Shown: positions 1 through 8,693 of the stretch, in pieces
How positions within the stretch are numbered: position 1 is the first letter of the stretch
Layout of the letters: every line of letters begins with the position of its first letter
Source of the DNA: Tardiphaga sp.
GTDB taxonomy: Bacteria; Pseudomonadota; Alphaproteobacteria; Rhizobiales; Xanthobacteraceae
Direction of reading: 5' to 3'
DNA length: 64,000 nucleotides
Assembly (NCBI GenBank): GCA_030147505.1
Contig: JASBVG010000123.1
Span: forward strand, 1-64,000
Made by a program: the position numbers and the translations under genes
The notes under the pieces: generated by a model
What the model was told of the DNA's origin: nothing
What the model saw: only the letters and a program-made list of their open reading frames with translations
The model's database searches: none

Positions 1-77
1 GCGGCCTGCTGCTTCGCGCTCAGCTTGTTCGGCTTGATACGGATGCTGTCGAAAAATTTGGATGAGTCGATGGGCAT
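1..77 (-). CDS. J-domain-containing protein, N-terminal fragment (cut by window edge)
   Basis: On the minus strand an ATG at 77 opens a frame that runs off the left edge; it begins MPIDSSKFFDSIRIKP. From memory, alphaproteobacterial DnaJ-like proteins encoded next to bolA and cobS begin in this way, and the divergent bolA-family gene supports that. Only about 25 residues are visible and the J domain itself lies outside the window, so the call rests on the N-terminus and on context. Confidence 0.5.
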   Translation of the reverse strand, partial: MPIDSSKFFDSIRIKPNKLSAKQQA

Positions 78-225
78 GGCTGACTTTGACTACGCAACGC
101 ACAAAGCTTCAAGTCTTGACATTCGGATTACCCTCACAGGCTTGCCCGCGTGGGCGATACCGCCCTCGCCGACCGTCGTGACATCACGATGGACGCCCGC
201 CGCCTGAGCGGCTAAGCCGGTCATC

Positions 226-495
226 ATGACCATGAAAGATAACATCACAAAGAAGCTGACAGAGGCTTTTGCGCCCCGCAGCCTGACCGTGACCGATGAA
301 TCGCATCTGCATGCCGGTCACATGGGCCACCGCCCGGAGGGTGAAACCCATTTCAGGGTCAATATTGTGTCGGAGGCCTTCGAAGGGAAGAGCCGGATCG
401 ACCGCCACCGGATGGTCAATACGCTGCTGGCCGCGGAACTCGCAGGAACGGTACATGCGCTGGCGGTGAAGGCGCAGACGCCCGGAGAAGCCTGA
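226..495 (+). CDS. bolA: BolA family protein
   Basis: An 89-residue protein of the BolA/IbaG family. These are small stress-morphology proteins that partner monothiol glutaredoxins in iron-sulfur handling. The sequence shows the family pattern: an N-terminal helix with KLTEAF, a central HMGHRPEGETHFRV segment in which BolA proteins carry the conserved His, and the C-terminal RIDRHRMVN helix followed by HALAV. ATGs at 226 and 232 are both possible starts. It is divergent from the J-domain gene and convergent with fdsD. Function is from the family; the glutaredoxin partner is not in the window. Confidence 0.9.
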   Translation: MTMKDNITKKLTEAFAPRSLTVTDESHLHAGHMGHRPEGETHFRVNIVSEAFEGKSRIDRHRMVNTLLAAELAGTVHALAVKAQTPGEA

Positions 496-497
496 GG

Positions 498-540
498 GTC
501 GTTATTCCAGGTTCGCGCCTTTGGCGCGCCCCGGAACGAC
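498..540. repeat. Imperfect palindrome between bolA and fdsD (REP-like / bidirectional terminator)
   Basis: A roughly 43-bp inverted repeat starts GTCGTT and ends AACGAC; its core is CGCGCC-TTT-GGCGCG. It begins 2 bp after the bolA stop and lies between convergent genes. It resembles the dispersed 'CCGGGGCGCGC' palindromes common in Bradyrhizobiaceae. There is no U-tract, so terminator activity is inferred. Confidence 0.55.
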
Positions 541-549
541 GCAAAAGAG

Positions 550-780
550 TCACTTCTTCAGCGACGCGATCGCTTCCAGCACGTTGGGCTTCAACCCTGC
601 CCCCCCATTGTCGATGTGCTCGAAAATCTTCTTCCGCATGCGCGGGTCCCAGAATTTCTTGATGTGCTCGGCGATCCCCGCCACGGCCTTGTCGTGGCCC
701 TGGCTGTTGAAGAAGTCGCCAATCTGATTGGCCATATAGATCAGCCGGTCAGGCGACGACGTGTGCGCGTGGGTGTCCAT
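550..780 (-). CDS. fdsD: Formate dehydrogenase delta subunit FdsD
   Basis: A 76-residue small subunit of the cytoplasmic NAD-dependent molybdenum formate dehydrogenase. It has the family core RLIYMANQIGDFF near residues 12-24 and a helical second half with HIKKFWDPRMRKK. FdsD is thought to help assemble or stabilise the FdsABG complex. The start was set at the ATG at 780, giving the usual length; the open frame extends further upstream, inside fdhD. The gene begins 32 bp before the fdhD stop, so the two are probably translationally coupled. It is the last gene of the fds operon. Confidence 0.9.
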   Translation of the reverse strand: MDTHAHTSSPDRLIYMANQIGDFFNSQGHDKAVAGIAEHIKKFWDPRMRKKIFEHIDNGGAGLKPNVLEAIASLKK

Positions 781-1594
781 TGTCCAGTCCTGATGCAGCC
801 GCGACCACGCGGTGCGGATGTGTGAAAACTTCAAAACCGTCCGAGCGCGCGATGGCGGCGAGCGTGATGCCCGCGGCTTCGGCCATACGGATGGCGAGCG
901 CGGTGGGAGCCGAGACCGAAACCATGACAGGCGCGCCAATGGCGGCGGTCTTCTGTACCATTTCGACGGAGACGCGGCTGGTGAGCAGCACCATTCCCCG
1001 CTGCGTATCGCCCCGGGCCTGCGCCAGAGCGCCGGCGAGCTTGTCGAGTGCATTGTGGCGCCCGACATCCTCGCGCAGCGCGACGATACCCTTGTCCGAC
1101 GTCCAGAACGCCGCGGCATGCACCGCGCGGGTTTCCACATTGATCTTCTGCAACGGCGCCAGCGCGTCCATCGCCGCCATGATCTGATCGAAAGTGAAAG
1201 AGCTGCCTGCCCCGACCACCGCAGCCGGCTTTACCGCTTCGGTGATCGAGTCGATGCCGCAAAGACCGCAGCCCGTGGGACCTGCGATCTGTCGGCGCCG
1301 TGCGCTGATGCTCTCGGCCTTATCGGAGGCCAGCCACATACGCAGCTCGACACCATCATCGAATTCGACGGCCTCGAAACTCTCGATCTCGTCGACGGAA
1401 GCGACCACGCCCTCGCTCAGGCTGAAGCCATAGGCGAAATCCTTGTAGTCCTGCGGCGTCCCCATCATGACGGCATAGGTGCCGCCATTATAGGTGATCG
1501 CCAGCGCCGTCTCTTCCGGTACGGCGCGTAGGCCCTCGCTGACGCCGTTACGGCGCCAGACCTTGCGGGCAGCTTTGCGAACCGGATCGTGCAT
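749..1594 (-). CDS. fdhD: Formate dehydrogenase accessory sulfurtransferase FdhD
   Basis: A 281-residue FdhD/FdsC-type chaperone. It carries sulfur from a cysteine desulfurase to the molybdenum cofactor and is needed for FDH activity. The loop cysteines appear as TGCGLCGID near residue 132, matching the CxxC motif required in the family. A second conserved block, REDVGRHNALDKLAGA, is present. The gene lies between fdsA (3-bp gap) and fdsD (32-bp overlap), the standard position in fdsGBACD operons. The protein is of usual length and intact. Confidence 0.96.
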   Translation of the reverse strand: MHDPVRKAARKVWRRNGVSEGLRAVPEETALAITYNGGTYAVMMGTPQDYKDFAYGFSLSEGVVASVDEIESFEAVEFDDGVELRMWLASDKAESISARRRQIAGPTGCGLCGIDSITEAVKPAAVVGAGSSFTFDQIMAAMDALAPLQKINVETRAVHAAAFWTSDKGIVALREDVGRHNALDKLAGALAQARGDTQRGMVLLTSRVSVEMVQKTAAIGAPVMVSVSAPTALAIRMAEAAGITLAAIARSDGFEVFTHPHRVVAAASGLDNGHPRAHVVA

Positions 1595-1597
1595 GGA

Positions 1598-4501
1598 CTA
1601 CTCGGCAGCCTCCAGCGCCGCAATGCGGCGCGACTGACGGGCCTGCTCGTCATATTCCTTCTGCCATTCCGACGGGCCGTTGGACGGCGAGATCTGCACC
1701 GCCGTCACCTTGTATTCCGGACAATTGGTCGCCCAGTCCGAGAAGTCCGTCGTGATGACATTGGCCTGCGTGGTCGGGTGGTGGAAGGTCGTATAAACCA
1801 CGCCCGGCGCCACGCGTTCGGTGATGAGCGCGCGCAATGTCGTCTCGCCGGCGCGGCTCTGCAACCGCACCCAGTCGCCATCGCGAATGCCGCGCTGCTC
1901 GGCATCGTGCGGATGCAGCTCGAGCCGGTCTTCCTCATGCCAGACGACGTTGTCGGTGCGGCGGGTCTGCGCGCCGACATTGTACTGGCTGAGGATGCGG
2001 CCGGTGGTGAGCAAGAGCGGGAAACGCGGCCCGGTACGCTCATCGGTGGCGACATATTCGGTACGCATGAACTTGCCCTTGCCGCGCACGAAGCCGTCCA
2101 TATGCATGATCGGCGTGCCATGCGGCGCCTTATCGTTGCATGGCCACTGCACGGACCCGTCCTTCTCCAGCTTCTCGTAGGAGACGCCCGCGAATGTCGG
2201 TGTCAGCGCCGCGATCTCGTCCATGATCTCCGAGGGATGGTTGTACTTCATCTCGAAGCCGAGGGCCTTGGCGAATCCCAAGGTGACCTCCCAGTCCTCG
2301 AGCCCGTTCTTCGGCGACATCACCTTGCGGACACGCTGGATGCGGCGTTCGGCATTGGTGAAGGTGCCGTTCTTCTCCAGGAAGGTGGAACCCGGGAAGA
2401 ACACGTGAGCGTAGTTTGCGGTCTCGTTCAGGAACAGGTCGTGGACGATGACACATTCCATCGAGGACAGCGCGGCGACCACATGCGAGGTGTTCGGGTC
2501 GGACTGCAGGATGTCCTCGCCCTGCACATAGAGGCCCATGAAGGTGCCGTCGGTGGCGGCATCAAACATGTTGGGGATGCGAAGGCCCGGCTCGGGATTG
2601 AGCTTCACGTTCCACATCGCCTCGAACTGCTCGCGCACGGCATCCCCGGAGAGGTGGCGATAGCCCGGCAGCTCATGTGGGAACGAGCCCATGTCGCAGG
2701 AGCCCTGCACATTGTTCTGGCCGCGCAGCGGATTCACGCCGACGCCGGGACGCCCGATATTGCCGGTCGCCATGGCGAGATTGGCAATGGCGATAACCGT
2801 GGTCGAACCCTGGCTGTGTTCGGTGACACCCAGGCCATAATAAATCGCGCCATTGCCACCGGTGGCGTAGAGACGCGCGGCTGCACGGAGCTCCTTCGGA
2901 TCCACACCCGTCATGATGGCGGTGGCTTCCGGGCTGCGCGAGGGGTCGGCGACGAACGACGCCCAGTCCTCGAACTCGCTCCAGTCGCAGCGCTCACGGA
3001 TGAAGGCTTCGTTGGCAAGGCCTTCGGTGACGATGACATGGGCGATGGCGGTGAGCACGGCGACATTGGTGCCGGGCAGCAACGGCAGATGATGCTGCGC
3101 CTCGACATGGGCCGAACGCACGATATCGGTACGGCGCGGATCGACGACGATCAGCTTGGCCCCTTGGCGCAGACGCTTCTTCAGGCGCGAACCGAACACC
3201 GGATGGCCATCGGTCGGGTTGGCGCCGATGATCATCACGACATCGGTGTCTTCCACCGAATCGAAATCCTGCGTGCCGGCCGAGGTGCCGAAGGTCGAGG
3301 ACAGGCCGTAGCCGGTCGGCGAATGGCAGACGCGGGCGCAGGTATCGACATTGTTGTTGCCGAAGCCGGCGCGGATCAGCTTCTGCACCACATAGACTTC
3401 TTCATTGGTGCAGCGTGACGAGGTGATGCCGCCCACGGCATCCTTGCCATACTTCGCCTGGATGCCCTTGAATTTCCCGGCAGCAAAGTTGAACGCCTCG
3501 TCCCACGATACTTCGCGCCAGGGCTCGGTGATCTTGTCGCGAATCATCGGATTGAGGATGCGTTCCTTGTGGTTCGCGTAGCCCCAGGCGAAACGGCCCT
3601 TGACGCAGGAATGGCCGCGATTGGCCTTGCCGTCCTTGTACGGGACCATACGCACCAGTTCCTCGCCGCGCATTTCGGCCTTGAAGGTGCAGCCGACACC
3701 GCAATAAGCGCAGGTGGTGACGAGCGAATGTTCGGGCTGGCCGATCTCGATCACGGCTTTCTCTGTCAGCGTCGCCGTCGGGCAGGCCTGCACACAGGCG
3801 CCGCATGAGACGCACTCGGAACCGAGGAACGACTCGCTCATTCCGGGCGAGACACGGCTGTCGAAGCCGCGGCCGGAGATCGTCAGTGCAAACGTGCCCT
3901 GCACTTCCTCGCAGGCGCGGACGCAGCGCGAGCAGACGATGCACTTGGAGGGGTCATAGGTGAAGTACGGATTGGACTCGTCCTTCGCCATCCAGCGATC
4001 GTTCTCGCAGGCTTCCGGCGAATGATGGGTGTGCTTCGGACCGGACTTAGCGAAGACATGGTTCTCGCCGTCATAGCCATAACGCACGTCGCGCAGGCCG
4101 ACCTGGCCGGCGACATCCTGCAGTTCGCAGTCGCCATTGGCAGCGCAGGTGAGACAGTCGAGCGGATGGTCGGAGATATAGAGCTCCATCACGCCCTTGC
4201 GGAGTGCTGCGAGGCGCGGGTTCTGGGTGTGAACCACGAGGCCTTCCATCGCGGGCGTGGTGCAGGAGGCCGGCGTGCCCGCGCGGCCTTCGATCTCCAC
4301 CAGACACATGCGGCAGGAGCCGAACGCATCCACCATGTCGGTGGCGCAGAGTTTCGGGATCTGCGTGCCCATCTCCATGGCAGCGCGCATGATCGAGGTG
4401 CCCTCGGGCACGGTGACGCTCTGACCATCGATGGTCAGCGTCACCATCTTCTCGGATTTGGACTTTGGGGTGCCGTAATCGGTTTCGTGAACGAGCGACA
4501 T
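1598..4501 (-). CDS. fdsA: NAD-dependent formate dehydrogenase alpha (catalytic) subunit FdsA
   Basis: A 967-residue molybdopterin catalytic subunit oxidising formate to CO2. The N-terminus is NuoG-like, with 2Fe-2S cysteines at about C52, C63, C66 and C80. A His-ligated cluster follows (H112, C116, C119, C125), then two 4Fe-4S sets (C187-C197 and C230-C240) and the cluster of the Mo domain (C264, C267, C271, C299). The molybdenum ligand is Cys392 followed by His393 (ARVCHS), so this is a Cys enzyme, not a selenoprotein. The C-terminal dinucleotide-binding domain is complete. It sits 11 bp after fdsB. Confidence 0.98.
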   Translation of the reverse strand: MSLVHETDYGTPKSKSEKMVTLTIDGQSVTVPEGTSIMRAAMEMGTQIPKLCATDMVDAFGSCRMCLVEIEGRAGTPASCTTPAMEGLVVHTQNPRLAALRKGVMELYISDHPLDCLTCAANGDCELQDVAGQVGLRDVRYGYDGENHVFAKSGPKHTHHSPEACENDRWMAKDESNPYFTYDPSKCIVCSRCVRACEEVQGTFALTISGRGFDSRVSPGMSESFLGSECVSCGACVQACPTATLTEKAVIEIGQPEHSLVTTCAYCGVGCTFKAEMRGEELVRMVPYKDGKANRGHSCVKGRFAWGYANHKERILNPMIRDKITEPWREVSWDEAFNFAAGKFKGIQAKYGKDAVGGITSSRCTNEEVYVVQKLIRAGFGNNNVDTCARVCHSPTGYGLSSTFGTSAGTQDFDSVEDTDVVMIIGANPTDGHPVFGSRLKKRLRQGAKLIVVDPRRTDIVRSAHVEAQHHLPLLPGTNVAVLTAIAHVIVTEGLANEAFIRERCDWSEFEDWASFVADPSRSPEATAIMTGVDPKELRAAARLYATGGNGAIYYGLGVTEHSQGSTTVIAIANLAMATGNIGRPGVGVNPLRGQNNVQGSCDMGSFPHELPGYRHLSGDAVREQFEAMWNVKLNPEPGLRIPNMFDAATDGTFMGLYVQGEDILQSDPNTSHVVAALSSMECVIVHDLFLNETANYAHVFFPGSTFLEKNGTFTNAERRIQRVRKVMSPKNGLEDWEVTLGFAKALGFEMKYNHPSEIMDEIAALTPTFAGVSYEKLEKDGSVQWPCNDKAPHGTPIMHMDGFVRGKGKFMRTEYVATDERTGPRFPLLLTTGRILSQYNVGAQTRRTDNVVWHEEDRLELHPHDAEQRGIRDGDWVRLQSRAGETTLRALITERVAPGVVYTTFHHPTTQANVITTDFSDWATNCPEYKVTAVQISPSNGPSEWQKEYDEQARQSRRIAALEAAE

Positions 4502-4512
4502 GATGTGCTCCT

Positions 4513-6066
4513 TTACTCAGCGGCCTGGATGCTCGGCGTCGGGCCGAAATCATCGGGGAAATGTTTCAATGCGCTCATCACTGGATATGGCGTGAAGCCG
4601 CCCAGCGCGCAGAGCGAGCCGAACTTCATGGTGTTGGAGAGATCCTGCAGTACCGCGATGTTCTCGGCGACGCGTTCGCCACGGCGGATCTTGTCGATCG
4701 TCTCGACGCCGCGGGTGGAGCCGATGCGGCATGGCGTGCACTTGCCGCAGGATTCGATGGCGCAGAATTCCATGGCAAAGCGCGCCTGCTTCGACATGTC
4801 GACGCTGTCGTCGAAGATCACGATGCCGCCATGGCCGATCAGGCCATCGCGCTTCGCAAAGGCCTCATAGTCGAACGGCGTGTCGAACAATTCGCGCGGG
4901 AAATAGGCGCCGAGCGGACCGCCGACCTGCACGGCGCGCACGGGCTTGCCGGTGAAGGTGCCGCCGCCGATGTCATCGACGAGTTCGCCGAGGGTGATGC
5001 CGAAGGCAACTTCGAACAACCCGCCGAACTTCACATTGCCGGCGAGCTGGATCGGCATGGTGCCACGCGACCGGCCCATGCCGTAATCCGCATAGGCCTT
5101 GGCGCCATTATCGAGGATGAACGGGATGGCTGCAAAGGACAGCACGTTGTTGATGACCGTCGGTTTGCCGAACAGGCCCTTATGCGCTGGCAGCGGCGGC
5201 TTGGCGCGGACGAGGCCGCGGCGGCCTTCAAGCGATTCCAGCAGCGACGTTTCCTCGCCGCAGACATAGGCGCCGGCGCCGACGCGAACCTCAAGATCGA
5301 AGCTATGCGCCGAGCCCTTGATCTTCTCGCCCAGCCAGCCGGCACGCTTCGCCGCCGTGATGCCCGCATTCATCGCCTCGACGGCGTGCGGATACTCGGA
5401 GCGGATATAGATGTAGCCCTTGGTGGCGCCCACAGCGATGCCCGCAATGGTCATGCCCTCGATCACCACGAAGGGATCGCCTTCCATGATCATGCGGTCG
5501 GCAAAGGTGCCGCTGTCGCCCTCGTCCGCATTGCAGACGATGAATTTGCGATCGGCCTTGGTGTCGGCGACGGTCTTCCACTTGATGCCGGTGGGGAAAC
5601 CCGCACCGCCGCGACCGCGCAGGCCGGAGGTGGTGACATCGGCGATGATGCCGGCGCCATCCATCGTCAGCGCGCGGGTGAGGCCCTTATAGCCACCATG
5701 GGCCTCATAATCCGCGACCGAGCGCGGATCGACCACACCACAACGGACGAAAGTGAGACGGGTCTGCTTCTTCAGCCACGAAATCTCGTCAGCGATGCCG
5801 AGGCGCAAGTCGTGGGGGCCATCGGCAATCATCGCATCGAGAACCGAAGCGACGTCCTTCTCCTCGACCGGGCCGAAGGCGACGCGGCCCTTCGGCGTGA
5901 CGACTTCGACCATCGGCTCGAGCCAGAGCAGCCCGCGCGAACCGTTGCGAATGATCTCGATATCGAGCTTGCGCTGCGCGGCCTGCGTTTCGAACGCAGT
6001 GACCAGTTCATCGGCGCCGACACAGACGGCTGCGGCATCGCGGGGGATGTAGATCTTGAGGGTCAT
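4513..6066 (-). CDS. fdsB: NAD-dependent formate dehydrogenase beta subunit FdsB (NuoF-like)
   Basis: A 517-residue diaphorase subunit that passes electrons from FdsA to NAD+. An N-terminal thioredoxin-fold region of about 100 residues is followed by a NuoF module. The glycine-rich NADH/FMN motifs GRGGAGFPTG and NADEGDSGTFADR are present, as is GAGAYVCGEET. The 4Fe-4S cluster is formed by ESCGKCTPCRIGS and a distal Cys (GSLCALGG). Its ATG overlaps the fdsG stop by 4 bp, a sign of translational coupling. It forms FdsGBA with its neighbours, homologous to the NADH-input module of complex I. Confidence 0.97.
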   Translation of the reverse strand: MTLKIYIPRDAAAVCVGADELVTAFETQAAQRKLDIEIIRNGSRGLLWLEPMVEVVTPKGRVAFGPVEEKDVASVLDAMIADGPHDLRLGIADEISWLKKQTRLTFVRCGVVDPRSVADYEAHGGYKGLTRALTMDGAGIIADVTTSGLRGRGGAGFPTGIKWKTVADTKADRKFIVCNADEGDSGTFADRMIMEGDPFVVIEGMTIAGIAVGATKGYIYIRSEYPHAVEAMNAGITAAKRAGWLGEKIKGSAHSFDLEVRVGAGAYVCGEETSLLESLEGRRGLVRAKPPLPAHKGLFGKPTVINNVLSFAAIPFILDNGAKAYADYGMGRSRGTMPIQLAGNVKFGGLFEVAFGITLGELVDDIGGGTFTGKPVRAVQVGGPLGAYFPRELFDTPFDYEAFAKRDGLIGHGGIVIFDDSVDMSKQARFAMEFCAIESCGKCTPCRIGSTRGVETIDKIRRGERVAENIAVLQDLSNTMKFGSLCALGGFTPYPVMSALKHFPDDFGPTPSIQAAE

Positions 6067-6539
6067 CGCTGTGCCTCCGCAACCAGCGCATCCATGCGCT
6101 TCTCATCGAGGCGACCAACCAGCTTGCCATCGAGCATGGCCGATGGCGCAGTGGCGCAGAGGCCGAGGCAATAGATCGGTTCCAGCGTCACCCGATCATC
6201 GGCGGTGGTATTACCGAGCTTCACACCTAGCTTCTGCTCGGCGCGCGCGGCCAATGCATCGCCGCCGGCGGCCTGGCAGGCCTCGGCGCGGCAGATCTTC
6301 AATACACGCTTGCCGGCGGGTTCATGGCGGAAGTCGTGATAGAAAGTGAACACGCCATGGACCTCGGCGCGCGAGAGATTCCGCACCTGGGCAATCATCG
6401 GGATGGCAGGTTCCGGGACATAGCCGAAGGCGTCCTGAATCGCGTGCAGGATTACGATCACCCCGCCTTCCACGTGGGAATGGCTATCGATGATCTCGGT
6501 ACAGCGCGCGGCGCTCCATGGTTCGTAGACAGCGTTCAT
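6063..6539 (-). CDS. fdsG: NAD-dependent formate dehydrogenase gamma subunit FdsG (NuoE-like)
   Basis: A 158-residue NuoE-family subunit with a thioredoxin-like fold carrying one 2Fe-2S cluster. The four ligands appear as CRAEAC (C-x4-C) and CLGLC (C-x3-C). I chose the ATG at 6539 (MNAVYEPW), which has AAAGAG upstream. The open frame begins at a TTG at 6569, but that would place the start directly against a palindrome likely to be a regulator site. It is the first gene of the fds operon and ends in a 4-bp overlap with fdsB. Confidence 0.94.
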   Translation of the reverse strand: MNAVYEPWSAARCTEIIDSHSHVEGGVIVILHAIQDAFGYVPEPAIPMIAQVRNLSRAEVHGVFTFYHDFRHEPAGKRVLKICRAEACQAAGGDALAARAEQKLGVKLGNTTADDRVTLEPIYCLGLCATAPSAMLDGKLVGRLDEKRMDALVAEAQR

Positions 6540-6569
6540 CCCGGGTACTCTTTGGATAATCTTAGACAA

Positions 6570-6583
6570 CCAATCAGAATTGG
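6570..6583. promoter_or_regulatory. Dyad CCAAT-N4-ATTGG upstream of fdsG, candidate LysR operator
   Basis: A perfect 5-bp inverted repeat with a 4-bp spacer lies about 30 bp upstream of the chosen fdsG ATG, between fdsG and the LysR gene. Position and symmetry suit a LysR-type operator, but no binding motif of an FDH regulator is known to me for comparison, so this is inference. Confidence 0.35.
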
Positions 6584-6805
6584 AATCGGTCCAAAGATCA
6601 ATAAAGCTGTCTCATGCTGCGATACGGAAAAGGCATCAAGCAATTGGCGGGATTGCCGTTTTGTCACAGGGGCATCGCCCACCCCAAACTTCACCCTCAT
6701 CCTGATAAGCCGCGCAGCGACGTCTCGAAAGATGGTTGCAGACGCCGAAACCTGCCAGCTCTCGGTTCGAGACGGTGCTGTGCGCCTCCTCATGAGGGAC
6801 AGAGA

Positions 6806-7705
6806 TCAGCTTTGCAGTGACGGCGCCACTTCGCGGGCAACCTGCACGAGGGCGGCCACCAGCGGGGTCATCGGGTCGCGCTGCGGGACCACAAGGCCGA
6901 CGCCGTAGTTTACGATGGGATCGACAATGGGGATCATGCGGACGGAACCGCTGGAGGTCAGCCCCAGCGTCTCGGCCAGCTTGGCCGGCATGACGCTCGC
7001 CCACCGGCCCGTCTTCACATGGGTGTAAAGCACGATGATCGAGTTCGAGGTCAGCGTCGGGCGCGCCTCGGCCCCGACAGACTTCAGCGCGCGGTCGATG
7101 ATGCGGCGATTCTGCATGTCAGGCGTCAGCAAGCAGAGCGGGACCTGGCCGACCTCGGCCCAGGTGACCTGCTTGCGGTCGCCGAACATGCCGTCGGGAG
7201 AGGTCAGGAGGCGGTAGCTCTCCTTGTAGAGCGGGATCGAACGCACCTTCCCGAGCGGCTCGTTTTCAATATAGGTCAAGCCGGCATCGACCTCGAGATT
7301 TTCGAGCAAACCCAGCACAGCCGCCGAGGTGCAGGACACGATGCGGAACTGAACGTCCGGATGCTTGGCGCGAAAGGGGGTCGTCAGCGAGGCGACCATA
7401 CCGAGCACGGTCGGGATCGCGGCAATGCGGATCTCGCCGGACAGGCTGTCCTTGAGCCCGTTGATCTCCTGTTTCATGGCACGGGCATCGCCGACGATTC
7501 GGCGCGCCCAGTCGAGCGCACGCTCGCCTTCCGGCGTAAAGCCTTGAAAACGCGAGCCCCGCTGCACCAGCATGACGCCCAGCATGTCCTCGAGCTGCTT
7601 CAGGCTGGTGGACATCGTGGGCTGCGTCACGCCGCACGCCTCCGCCGCGCGGCCAAAATGGCGCTCCTTGGCGAGAGACAGCAATAATTCGAGCTTATCA
7701 ATCAA
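6806..7705 (-). CDS. fdsR: LysR-family regulator of the formate dehydrogenase operon
   Basis: A 299-residue LysR-type regulator. The N-terminal winged helix-turn-helix covers about residues 1-60 (RHFGRAAEACGVTQPTMSTS), followed by a periplasmic-binding-like effector domain from about residue 90. It lies directly upstream of fdsG in the same direction, with 236 bp between them, the position of FdsR in other fds loci; control by formate is inferred from that. The start is a TTG at 7705 with GGAG upstream; it gives the usual MIDKLELL beginning. Confidence 0.85.
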   Translation of the reverse strand: MIDKLELLLSLAKERHFGRAAEACGVTQPTMSTSLKQLEDMLGVMLVQRGSRFQGFTPEGERALDWARRIVGDARAMKQEINGLKDSLSGEIRIAAIPTVLGMVASLTTPFRAKHPDVQFRIVSCTSAAVLGLLENLEVDAGLTYIENEPLGKVRSIPLYKESYRLLTSPDGMFGDRKQVTWAEVGQVPLCLLTPDMQNRRIIDRALKSVGAEARPTLTSNSIIVLYTHVKTGRWASVMPAKLAETLGLTSSGSVRMIPIVDPIVNYGVGLVVPQRDPMTPLVAALVQVAREVAPSLQS

Positions 7706-7969
7706 GCGTCACGCTCCGGCCGCCACCTTGACTGCGAGGTCCGGCACGCAATGGCGTGTGTGGCTTGGATGAGTCCGTCCCCGTCCATCAACATAAGGCG
7801 CAGCTCACACTTGCTGCAACCCGCAGCACACGGCGCAATGACGCAGGAGACTTGCAGCAACGACTGCCTCTGCCCAACCTCACGGTTGAGCTTGCAACGG
7901 ATATCGGTATGAAAGGGGATAGTCGGCCGGCCGCGCCATCGGAACCGCCGATGGCGGGTGGCGGGAGGA

Positions 7970-8176
7970 TCAACCGAGGCGGCTGATCTGCTCTTCGGTC
8001 ACAACGCGCTCGACATTGTCGGCCTTGCTGCGAATGCGGTAACGGGCGCGGCCATCGGCTTCGATCGGCAGGCGACCGGTGATGGTGTAGATCGCGCGCT
8101 CCCTGGCACCGGTGCGGCCCTGCGGCCCCTGCAGCTGGTGGTGGACGTCCTCATTGATTGCGTAGTTATGCGCCAT
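7970..8176 (-). CDS. Small conserved hypothetical protein, 68 aa
   Basis: A 68-residue soluble protein starting MAHNYAINEDVHHQLQ with a charged second half ending EEQISRLG. It resembles small proteins of unknown function found in Bradyrhizobiaceae, but I cannot name a family with certainty. It has no signal peptide, membrane segment or cysteines. It stands alone: about 260 bp separate it from fdsR downstream and more than 500 bp of non-coding DNA lie upstream. No function is proposed. Confidence 0.6.
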   Translation of the reverse strand: MAHNYAINEDVHHQLQGPQGRTGARERAIYTITGRLPIEADGRARYRIRSKADNVERVVTEEQISRLG

Positions 8177-8693
8177 AATTCATACTCTCCACGATGTGCG
8201 CTTTTTAGCCACAACAATTCCAAAAATCAAGAATTCATGAGCAATTTCTGCCAGATAGCCGGCAGGACTGCTATGCGCGCTTGGTCAAACCACCATGATC
8301 GGAAGCCGCTGCGGCAGAATCGAGCTTGCGTTGCCGCCGACGCTGGCAGCGATTCCATTGCGATTTGAGGGAGTTGCTGCGAATCGCAAGCGCCGCAACG
8401 CGGCACGAATAAGGCGTTAAAAGGTCGTTAAGGCCAACCTCGGGAGAGATTACTATATTACCGCGAAATGGAAGTTCAACTAGTTTTGGACAGGCACTCT
8501 CCGACGGACTGCATAAACCAAAAAGCCATCGGCGGGGCATCGCCGATGGCTTCGGAGGTCTACATAAAGTTCGCGAGCCTTCGAAAAGGCAGGGCCGTGA
8601 AAGAAATCGCGGCTGCGCAAAAAAAGATTACATGAGCCAGATCGTTGAGCGCAATACCTGATCTACTCAATTAATAATTTTTTATGTTGCGGG
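8177..8693. other. 517-bp intergenic region with no protein gene
   Basis: No convincing coding frame on either strand. It is less GC-rich than its surroundings, especially at 8400-8480 and 8600-8690. It contains a strong minus-strand hairpin terminator near 8516-8553. The 140 bp between that hairpin and the glycosyltransferase stop could be its 3' untranslated region or an independent small RNA. Confidence 0.6.
8516..8553 (-). terminator. Rho-independent terminator
   Basis: On the minus strand a 10-bp perfect stem (GCCATCGGCG / CGCCGATGGC) with a 6-base loop is followed by TTTTTGG. It is 140 bp beyond the end of the glycosyltransferase gene, an unusually long distance. Confidence 0.8.

Noticed and set aside
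1589-3418. 609-codon plus-strand open frame
   Set aside because: It lies antisense to fdsA, whose frame carries all expected motifs; the plus-strand product is rich in His, Arg and Gly and has no family features. It is a high-GC shadow.
4561-6174. 537-codon plus-strand open frame
   Set aside because: It is antisense to fdsB. Long antisense frames are common in this GC-rich codon pattern.
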